Below the pieces are notes generated by a model that was given only the letters and a program-made list of their open reading frames with translations, made no database searches and was not told the origin of the DNA. Positions 5,654 to 10,833 of a stretch of DNA of 10,833 nucleotides are shown here, in pieces. The translations under genes were made by a program, and so were the position numbers. How positions within the stretch are numbered: the first letter of the stretch is position 1; every line of letters starts with the position of its first letter. Origin of the DNA: JAQBXX01 sp963925015 (GTDB lineage: Bacteria > Pseudomonadota > Gammaproteobacteria > SURF-13); contig CAWUTX010000064.1 in the NCBI GenBank assembly GCA_963925015.1, positions 1-10,833 of the forward strand. Reading direction: 5' to 3'.

Positions 5654-7654
5654 TTACCCCATTTCCATCGGATCAACATCGAGCGACCAGCGCACCCGGC
5701 GCGCGAGCTTGAGACTTTCCCACTGCGGCAGACAGGTCGCCAGCAAGCGATGCAGATCGGCGCGGCGCGTGGACTGCAACAGCAACTGCGCGCGATGACG
5801 CCCGGCGCGGCGCTCCATCGGCGCGTTCACCGGCCCCAGCAATTGCACCGCTGCCACACCCGCCGCCTGTGCCAGCGCACACGCTTCTTCCAGGAAAGCC
5901 AGCGGCGCCTCGGCGTCGACCGCCTCGGCGCGCAACAGCGCCAGCGCACTGTAGGGCGGCAGAGCGGCCTGTGCGCGCTCATCGAGGGCGGCCTCGGCAA
6001 AGGCGCCGTAGCCGCGCGTGAGCAGCAGGCGCAGCAGGGGGTGATCCGGATGATGGGTCTGAATCACTACTTGGCCGACGATGTCGCCGCGTCCGGCGCG
6101 CCCCATCACCTGCACAATCAGCTGCGACATGCGCTCAGGTGCGCGGAAATCCACACCGAACAGGCCTTGGTCGGCATCGAGGATACCCACCAGCGTGACC
6201 TGGGGAAAGTGGTGGCCCTTGGCCAGCATCTGGGTGCCGACCAGAATATGGCTGCGCCCGGCGTGGACATCATCAATCAGCCCCTGCAGCGCGCCTTTAG
6301 CGCGCGTGGTGTCGCGATCCATGCGCGCCACGGCGGCTGCGGGAAAATGCCGCGTCAGCGTCTCTTCGACGCGCTCGGTGCCGTGGCCCAGTGCGTACAG
6401 CGCCAGCGAGTGGCAGGCCGGGCAGACTGTCTCCGCCGCGCGCTGTGCAGCGCAGTGATGACACAACAGACGCTGCGCGCGCTGGTACAGCACCATGCGC
6501 GTATCGCAGCGCGTGCAGGTGGCGACCCAATGGCATTCCTTACAGATCAGCGTCGGCGCATAGCCGCGCCGGTTGAGAAACACCAGCGCCTGCTCTGAAC
6601 GCTTGATGGTGGCATCCATCAGCGTTAGCAGCGGCCGTGACACGCGCCCTTCCGTGGGCGTGCTGCGCATGTCCAGCACGGTGACCTGCGGTGCCTGCGC
6701 GCGGCCTGCGCGCTGCGGCAGTGCGAGGCGCCGGTAACGCCCCTCGCACACGTTGTAGAGACTTTCCAGCGAGGGTGTGGCCGAACCCAGCAACACCGGC
6801 ACTTTGGCGCGCTGCGCGCGCATGATGGCGACATCGCGTGCGTGGTAGCGGAAACCTTCTTGCTGCTTGAACGAGAGGTCGTGCTCTTCGTCAATCACGA
6901 TGAGCCCGGGGCGCGCGAGCGGCGTGAACACCGCCGAGCGCGTGCCGATCACGATGGGCGCCTGCCCCGAACGCGCCGCGCGCCAGGCGTGCAGGCGTTC
7001 ACCGTCGTTGAGGCCGGAATGCAGCAGCGCCACCGGCACGCTGAAGCGCTGCGTAAAGCGCTCCATGAGTTGCGGCGTGAGCGCAATCTCCGGCACCAGC
7101 ACCAGCGCCTGGCGTCCGGCGGCGATCACCCGCTCGATGAGGCGCAGATACACCTCGGTCTTGCCGCTGCCGGTGATCCCCTCCAGCAGAAAAGTCTGAA
7201 AGCCCTGCGCGGCGGCGACGGCCTCTACTGCCTGCTCCTGCGCCGGGTGCAACAGCGGCGGCGCCTCCGCAATGAGCGACGCAGGCGCCGCAACAGCGGC
7301 GGCACGCGCGCGCGGCGTGCGGCCCTGGCGCAAGGCGGTCGGCAGGGCCGCAGCCACCACCTCGCCGATGGGATGATGGTAATAGCCGCTGGCCCAGGTG
7401 AGCAGGGCCAGCAGTTCCGCCGACAGCAGCGGCTCCGCGTCCAGCACCTCCAGCACATGCTTGAGACGCGCGCGTTCCACGCGACTCTGCACGGCGACCT
7501 CCAGCACCACACCTACCGTCTGCGTGCGGCCAAACGGCACCTTCACCCGCATACCAGGCAGCAGGCGCGCAGGGTCGTAACCGCGTGGCGGCAGATAATC
7601 GAAACTGCGGCGCAGTGGCGAAGGAACGGCGACATGTAATACGAGGGCAGGCAT
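5654..7654 (-). CDS. priA: Primosomal protein N', replication restart helicase PriA
   Basis: A 666-residue DEXH helicase that recognises stalled forks and D-loops and reloads the replicative helicase. The N-terminal DNA-binding region (about 1-110) begins VLHVAVPSPLRRSFDYLPP and contains LLPGMRVKVPFGRTQTVGVV. A winged-helix-type segment (ASGYYHHPIGEV) follows. Walker A is GITGSGKT (159-166), Walker B DEEH (255-258), with GSATPSLES at 290-298. The zinc-binding module has all eight cysteines in four CxxC pairs: C371/C374, C380/C383, C398/C401, C411/C414. Helicase motif VI is QVMGRAGRG (515-523). Length is slightly below the E. coli protein (about 730), with a short linker between the DNA-binding and helicase parts; nothing essential appears missing. 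The ATG at 7654 lacks an obvious Shine-Dalgarno sequence, but MPALVLHVAV aligns with known PriA starts. It heads the priA-argS-SPOR run. Confidence 0.5.
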   Translation of the reverse strand: MPALVLHVAVPSPLRRSFDYLPPRGYDPARLLPGMRVKVPFGRTQTVGVVLEVAVQSRVERARLKHVLEVLDAEPLLSAELLALLTWASGYYHHPIGEVVAAALPTALRQGRTPRARAAAVAAPASLIAEAPPLLHPAQEQAVEAVAAAQGFQTFLLEGITGSGKTEVYLRLIERVIAAGRQALVLVPEIALTPQLMERFTQRFSVPVALLHSGLNDGERLHAWRAARSGQAPIVIGTRSAVFTPLARPGLIVIDEEHDLSFKQQEGFRYHARDVAIMRAQRAKVPVLLGSATPSLESLYNVCEGRYRRLALPQRAGRAQAPQVTVLDMRSTPTEGRVSRPLLTLMDATIKRSEQALVFLNRRGYAPTLICKECHWVATCTRCDTRMVLYQRAQRLLCHHCAAQRAAETVCPACHSLALYALGHGTERVEETLTRHFPAAAVARMDRDTTRAKGALQGLIDDVHAGRSHILVGTQMLAKGHHFPQVTLVGILDADQGLFGVDFRAPERMSQLIVQVMGRAGRGDIVGQVVIQTHHPDHPLLRLLLTRGYGAFAEAALDERAQAALPPYSALALLRAEAVDAEAPLAFLEEACALAQAAGVAAVQLLGPVNAPMERRAGRHRAQLLLQSTRRADLHRLLATCLPQWESLKLARRVRWSLDVDPMEMG

Positions 7655-7706
7655 GTAGAGTGCTGTTACTCATAAGTCAGTAAGTAAGACTACACTTCCC
7701 GCTGCG

Positions 7707-7734
7707 TCCCCGCCCCTTGTTTAGGCGGCGGGAC
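7707..7734. repeat. GC-rich bulged stem-loop at the outer edge of the left G-rich repeat
   Basis: GTCCCCGCC at 7707-7715 pairs with GGCGGCGGGAC at 7724-7734, with a 2-nt bulge and the loop CCTTGTTTA. Its right arm overlaps the start of the G-rich repeat, so it may be the true outer end of that element. The equivalent part of the right copy lies beyond the window. Confidence 0.5.
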
Positions 7735-7814
7735 AGGGTGGGGGTAGAGTAAACAGGGTTTTTGCTCAGGAGTCACATCAATTAATGTTGTAGCCTTATT
7801 TTCTGACTCCTGAG
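7727..7814 (+). repeat. G-rich repeat with stem-loop, left copy
   Basis: The first 24 bases (7727-7750, containing GCGGGACAGGGTGGGGG) are identical to the reverse complement of 10805-10828. Similarity continues through GGGTTTTT and TCAGGAG to about 7780. The element ends in a perfect 11-bp stem, CTCAGGAGTCA (7765-7775) with TGACTCCTGAG (7804-7814), with a 28-nt loop. The two copies face each other and bracket ponA. The structure suggests a non-autonomous interspersed repeat; no transposase is visible. Confidence 0.5.
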
Positions 7815-7823
7815 TAATTTTCT

Positions 7824-7839
7824 CTGTGTAAACGTTCAG
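7824..7839. promoter_or_regulatory. Weak LexA-like palindrome upstream of priA
   Basis: CTGTGTAAACGTTCAG has the CTG-N10-CAG spacing of an SOS box, with one departure from CTGT-N8-ACAG (TCAG instead of ACAG). The centre is less AT-alternating than good LexA sites. A TTGACT sequence on the minus strand (7843-7838) is adjacent and could be a -35 element, but the -10 is poor. Tentative only. Confidence 0.5.
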
Positions 7840-7900
7840 TCAAGATGAGAAATTCTGCCACCAAAATGGCCTAAGTTTTTGTACGCAATCGGGATTCAGG

Positions 7901-7935
7901 TTATCCACAAAATCTGTGGATAACTCTGTGGATGG
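7901..7935. promoter_or_regulatory. Cluster of DnaA-box-like sites
   Basis: TTATCCACA at 7901-7909 and its exact reverse complement TGTGGATAA at 7915-7923 both match the consensus DnaA box, facing each other across 5 bp. A third, TGTGGATGG at 7927-7935, differs at two end bases. An AT-rich tract follows about 70 bp to the right. Two consensus 9-mers within 23 bp are unlikely by chance. The cluster could be an origin-type element, a DnaA reactivating or titrating site, or a DnaA operator for priA. dnaA, dnaN, rpmH, gidA and parAB are not in the window. Confidence 0.5.
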
Positions 7936-8004
7936 ACAGCTTCGGAATTACCTTAAGCCGCGCGGTTATTGGGCTTGAAACAAAATGGACACAATTTAGC
8001 CTGA

Positions 8005-8037
8005 CATTAAAAATATTAATAAAATCATATACATAAA
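8005..8037. other. AT-rich tract (possible unwinding element)
   Basis: About 33 bp with almost no G or C (TTAAAAATATTAATAAAATC and flanks) in an otherwise GC-rich region. Next to DnaA boxes this resembles a DNA-unwinding element. It could also simply be promoter DNA; TAAAAT at 8020-8025 is -10-like, but no good -35 is seen. Confidence 0.5.
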
Positions 8038-8063
8038 CGAGCGGCTAAGGGCTCAGGCAGGAT

Positions 8064-8086
8064 TTTGCCGCACCGGCAAACGGTGC
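8064..8086. repeat. Two overlapping, mutually exclusive hairpins
   Basis: TTTGCCG (8064-8070) pairs with CGGCAAA (8074-8080) around a 3-nt loop. GCACCG (8070-8075) pairs with CGGTGC (8081-8086) around a 5-nt loop. Both stems are perfect and share bases, so only one can form at a time. No coding sequence explains them. Confidence 0.5.
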
Positions 8087-8132
8087 CCGGTATTAGAGTG
8101 TGTACAAAAGCTCTCTGAAACAACGTGGAACC

Positions 8133-8151
8133 CGCGCGAGGGCGCGTTTTT
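8133..8151 (+). terminator. Possible short intrinsic terminator, + strand
   Basis: CGCGC (8133-8137), loop GAGG, GCGCG (8142-8146), followed directly by TTTTT (8147-8151). The stem is only 5 bp but all G-C. No + strand gene precedes it within the intergenic region, so it would serve an unannotated small RNA, if it serves anything. Low confidence. Confidence 0.5.
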
Positions 8152-8152
8152 A

Positions 8153-8168
8153 AAGAGTCAAGACTCTT
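8153..8168. repeat. 7-bp palindrome downstream of ponA
   Basis: AAGAGTC-AA-GACTCTT is a perfect inverted repeat about 60 bp past the ponA stop. On the ponA strand it is followed by TAAAAA, not Ts, so it is a poor terminator but could protect the 3' end of the ponA mRNA. Confidence 0.5.
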
Positions 8169-8227
8169 CTGAAACGGCTCCAGTAGGCGCATGCGTTTAT
8201 CACAGACGCTGTGCGCGATCATGGGCA

Positions 8228-10735
8228 CTAAAATAACTGTTCTACACCGCGCGTCGCGCCCGCGCCGAGATTGGCATCCAGCGACTCCACCTCGTCGGCG
8301 GACTTGGGCGGATGTTCGCTGCTGAATACCTCGTCGATGGCGCGGCGGTTGTCTTCACGCGCCAGCGCACCGGTCACCGGGTCGATGCGCAAGGTGACGA
8401 TCCCCGGTGGCGGCTCCGGCAGTTGATCGGGGCGATCCTTCAGCGCCACCTTCATGAAGCGCATCCAGATGGGCAAGGCGGCGTGGCCACCGGTCTCCAG
8501 ATCACCGAGCGGCAGGTGTTTGTCGAAGCCGACCCAGGCCGTAGCGGCGAGCGCAGTGTTAAAGCCGCAAAACCAGGCATCGCGCTGGTCATCGGTGGTG
8601 CCGGTCTTGCCCGCCAGGTCGCTGCGTCCGAGCGCGAGTGCACGGCGCGCGGTGCCGGTGCGGATCACGTCGCGCATCATGGAGGTTATAAGATAGTTGT
8701 TCTCAGCGGTGATCACACGCAGTGCGGCGGGTCCTGCGGGGCTGCCGTGACTTACGGTGGCGGTGGCGGTGGCGGGTTCCGCTGCTGACGTGGCGGCGCG
8801 CCGGAGTTCGGCCTCGATATCGGCCCGCACCTCGGCTGTCACACCCGGCGTGACAGACGCTGCGGTGTTACAGTCGAGACAGGCCTGCACCGGATCGGCC
8901 TGATACACAGCGGCGCCATCAGGCCCTTCGATGCGCTCTATAAAATACGGCTCCACCCGATAACCGCCGTTGGCAAACACGGCAAACCCGCGCACCATTT
9001 CCATCGGCGTCGCCACCGCGCTGCCGAGCGCCAGCGACAGGCCTTTGGGCAGCCGCTCCGGCCGGAAGCCGAAGCGCGTGGCGTAATCGATGGTATAGTC
9101 GATGCCGATGGTGCGCAGCACGCGGATCGAAACCAGGTTGCGCGACTGGGCCAGCGCCTCGCGCAACCGCGTGGGGCCACCAAACTTGCCGCCGAAATTC
9201 TCCGGACGCCAGGCCTCGCCCAGATCCGCGCCCTCCACCACGATGGGCGCATCATTGACCAGACTCGCGGGGGTAAAGCCCTGCTCCAGCGCTGCCGAGT
9301 ATAAAAACGGCTTGAAGCTCGACCCCGGCTGCCGCTCGGCCTGCACTACGCGGTTGAAATTGCTTTGATAAAAGTCGAATCCACCCGCGAGGGCGATGAC
9401 TGCGCCGTCGTGCGGGTTGAGCGCGACCAGCGCGCCCTCCACCGTCGGCAGTTGCGACAGGCCCCACTGCTTATCCACTTGATGGCCGGGCAACGGCTCG
9501 ATGCGGACGATGTCCCCGGGCTTTAAAAACTCCAGCGCAGTCTTCGGCGCCGGGCCGCGACGGTTGGCGTCGATATAGGGCCGCGCCCAGGACAATCCCG
9601 CCCACGGCAGCTCCAGCGTGCCGAGCGCCGGCTGGAATACGGTGACACTCTGGGCCTCGACCTTGAGCACCAGCGCGGCCTGCACCCTCCCTACCTCAGG
9701 ACTTCCCTCCAGGATGCGCGTCCAGTCCTCGGGCTGGAGCAGGGGCGTAAGCTCGATATGGCGTTCCGGTCCACGGTAACCGTGGCGCTTGTCGTATTCC
9801 AGCAGTCCCGCGCGCAACGCCTGGTTGGCCGCCGGCTGCAACCGGGTATCGAGCGTGGTGTAGACCTTGTAGCCGCCGGTGTAGGCCTCCTCGCCGTAAC
9901 GGTTCACCATCTCCGCGCGCACCATCTCGGCCACGTGCTGGGCCTCAACCTCGATCTCCAGCGCGTGGCGCTGCGCCGTCTCCGGCTCGGCCAGCGCAGC
10001 CTTGTAATCCGCAGCGTCGAGGTAGCCCAACAGATGCATGCGCTCAAGCACATAATTGCGGCGCTCGGTGGCGCGCTCCAGATTGGCGACAGGGTTATAT
10101 CTGGACGGCGCCTTGGGCAGGCCGGCGATCATCGCCATCTGCGCCACGCTCAGCTCGTCGACGCCCTTGCTGTAATAAAACTGCGCCGCAGCAGCGATAC
10201 CATAAGCGCGGTTACCGCAATAGATCTTGTTCAGATAGAGGGTGAGTATCTCGTCCTTGCTGAATTCGCGCTCGATGCGCAGTGCGAGCAGTATCTCCTT
10301 GAGCTTGCGCAGAAAGGTCTTTTCGCTGGACAGGAAATAGTTGCGCGCCACCTGCATGGTGATGGTGCTGCCGCCCTGACGCTTTTCGCCGGTTTTCACC
10401 AGTGCGAGGGCGGCGCGCAACAGGCCCTGATAGTCGACGCCGGGATGCTGGTAGAAGCGGTCATCCTCTGCGGCCAGCACGGCGTGCACCATGGGCGCCG
10501 GCACCTGATGGAACTCGAGCGGTATGCGCCGCATCTCACCGAACTCGCCGATCAGCCTGGCATCCTGCGTGTAGACGCGCAGCGGCACCTGCAGGTGCAC
10601 ATCGCGCAGACTCTCGCCTGAGGGGAGCTGCGGCGCAAGATAGAGATACAGCGCGATCAGCCCGGCCGCCAGTAACGTGAGCCCCGCAAACACCGCCGCA
10701 AGCGCAAAGCCGAATAACTTCAGGAGTGGATTCAT
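8228..10735 (-). CDS. mrcA: Penicillin-binding protein 1A, bifunctional transglycosylase/transpeptidase
   Basis: An 835-residue class A PBP (also called ponA) that polymerises lipid II into glycan strands and cross-links them in the periplasm. A membrane anchor (about residues 8-33) is followed by the GT51 glycosyltransferase domain, with VLAAEDDRFYQHPGVD (87-101, catalytic E90), RQGGSTITMQVARN (119-132), the LRKLKEILLALRIE block and LSKDEILTLYLNKIYCG-like residues at 158-174. An OB-like insertion (about 320-430) precedes the transpeptidase domain, with SSFK (472-475, catalytic S472), SRN (531-533) and KTG (710-712). All catalytic motifs are intact. An Ala/Thr-rich stretch at 645-670 is encoded partly by a hexamer repeat. 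The ATG at 10735 fits family starts but lacks a ribosome site; a GTG at 10768 would add 11 residues and has AGGAG about 14 nt upstream. In relatives the divergent neighbour is pilMNOPQ, which would lie beyond the window. Confidence 0.5.
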   Translation of the reverse strand: MNPLLKLFGFALAAVFAGLTLLAAGLIALYLYLAPQLPSGESLRDVHLQVPLRVYTQDARLIGEFGEMRRIPLEFHQVPAPMVHAVLAAEDDRFYQHPGVDYQGLLRAALALVKTGEKRQGGSTITMQVARNYFLSSEKTFLRKLKEILLALRIEREFSKDEILTLYLNKIYCGNRAYGIAAAAQFYYSKGVDELSVAQMAMIAGLPKAPSRYNPVANLERATERRNYVLERMHLLGYLDAADYKAALAEPETAQRHALEIEVEAQHVAEMVRAEMVNRYGEEAYTGGYKVYTTLDTRLQPAANQALRAGLLEYDKRHGYRGPERHIELTPLLQPEDWTRILEGSPEVGRVQAALVLKVEAQSVTVFQPALGTLELPWAGLSWARPYIDANRRGPAPKTALEFLKPGDIVRIEPLPGHQVDKQWGLSQLPTVEGALVALNPHDGAVIALAGGFDFYQSNFNRVVQAERQPGSSFKPFLYSAALEQGFTPASLVNDAPIVVEGADLGEAWRPENFGGKFGGPTRLREALAQSRNLVSIRVLRTIGIDYTIDYATRFGFRPERLPKGLSLALGSAVATPMEMVRGFAVFANGGYRVEPYFIERIEGPDGAAVYQADPVQACLDCNTAASVTPGVTAEVRADIEAELRRAATSAAEPATATATVSHGSPAGPAALRVITAENNYLITSMMRDVIRTGTARRALALGRSDLAGKTGTTDDQRDAWFCGFNTALAATAWVGFDKHLPLGDLETGGHAALPIWMRFMKVALKDRPDQLPEPPPGIVTLRIDPVTGALAREDNRRAIDEVFSSEHPPKSADEVESLDANLGAGATRGVEQLF

Positions 10736-10828
10736 TTTAATCAGGAGACATAAAGCTGAAGGATACACCGCTGATGGGATGTCTCCTGATTAAAAACCCC
10801 GTTAACTCTACCCCCACCCTGTCCCGCC
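10735..10828 (-). repeat. G-rich repeat with stem-loop, right copy, in the ponA leader
   Basis: Bases 10805-10828 are the exact reverse complement of 7727-7750. The inner part forms a perfect 17-bp stem, 10735-10751 with 10779-10795 (ATCAGGAGACAT and its complement plus A/T ends), with a 27-nt loop. The stem reaches the first base of the ponA ATG at 10735. Read on the ponA strand, the order is G-run, GGGGTTTTT, stem-loop, start codon. The outer edge may continue past the window. Confidence 0.5.
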
Positions 10829-10833
10829 CCCTC

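Larger units (their letters stand above)
7655..8227. other. 573-bp intergenic region between ponA and priA, rich in signals
   Basis: No convincing coding region. From left to right it holds a GC-rich stem (7707-7734), a G-rich repeat plus stem-loop (7727-7814), a LexA-like palindrome (7824-7839), three DnaA-box-like 9-mers (7901-7935), an AT-rich tract (8005-8037), two overlapping alternative hairpins (8064-8086), a short GC stem with five Ts (8133-8151) and a 7-bp palindrome (8153-8168). In Pseudomonas, rpmE and a malic enzyme gene lie between ponA and priA; neither is present here. Confidence 0.5.

Noticed and set aside
4493..6598. 701-codon open frame on the + strand opposite argS and priA
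   Set aside because: It spans two well-recognised genes and their hairpin gap on the other strand, has low-complexity His/Arg/Gln-rich sequence with no domain, and is the expected shadow of GC-rich codon use.
8025..8228. 67-codon minus-strand frame starting with GTG that overlaps the ponA stop by one base
   Set aside because: The arrangement could allow coupling, but the protein is unrecognisable, the frame runs through three hairpins and the AT tract, and it is better explained as intergenic sequence. It could be reconsidered if conserved in relatives.
9758..10621. 287-codon open frame on the + strand opposite ponA
   Set aside because: It mirrors the ponA glycosyltransferase domain and has no recognisable motif or ribosome site.
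7727..10828. Composite transposon carrying ponA
   Set aside because: No transposase, no visible target duplication, and ponA-priA-argS order is ancestral; the facing repeats are kept as a finding but not called a transposon.

Overview
The window looks like chromosomal DNA of a GC-rich gammaproteobacterium. The gene order PBP1A - priA - argS - SPOR protein on one strand resembles the Pseudomonas and Chromatiales arrangement, and a DUF2782 gene beside a choline-kinase-type homoserine kinase is also typical of gammaproteobacteria. The genus cannot be fixed from the sequence. No phage, plasmid, CRISPR, rRNA, tRNA or transposase gene is visible.

Bases 1-3227, + strand. First comes the 3' end of a lipid A phosphoethanolamine transferase (eptA-like), overlapping by 8 bp a PAP2-family membrane phosphatase. 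This envelope-modification pair is clearly lower in GC than the rest. After an 11-bp perfect inverted repeat come a LOG-family nucleoside-monophosphate phosphoribohydrolase, a small secreted DUF2782 protein, and homoserine kinase (thrB).

Bases 3241-7654, - strand. priA (replication restart helicase), argS (arginyl-tRNA synthetase) and a one-pass membrane SPOR-domain protein (FtsN-like) run leftwards as a probable operon. They converge on thrB with a 13-bp gap.

Bases 7655-8227 hold no convincing gene but are full of signals: a G-rich repeat with a stem-loop, three DnaA-box-like 9-mers (two perfect and inverted, one degenerate), an almost pure AT tract, two mutually exclusive hairpins and a possible + strand terminator. 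Bases 8228-10735 on the - strand encode a complete bifunctional penicillin-binding protein 1A (ponA/mrcA).

The coding content is ordinary; the unexplained structure lies between the genes. (1) A repeat of about 54 bp, 24 bp of it perfectly conserved, is present at 7727-7780 and again inverted at about 10776-10828, so the two copies bracket the origin-like intergenic region and ponA. Each copy joins a G-quadruplex-type G-run to a stem-loop containing CAGGAG. (2) Two long purine/pyrimidine hairpins built from AAGAGAAAAG units lie directly before thrB and argS. (3) thrB, argS and ponA all start immediately after one of these hairpins and show no Shine-Dalgarno sequence at the family-consistent start. 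These are candidate interspersed repeats with possible regulatory roles; whether they form a described family cannot be decided without a genome search.
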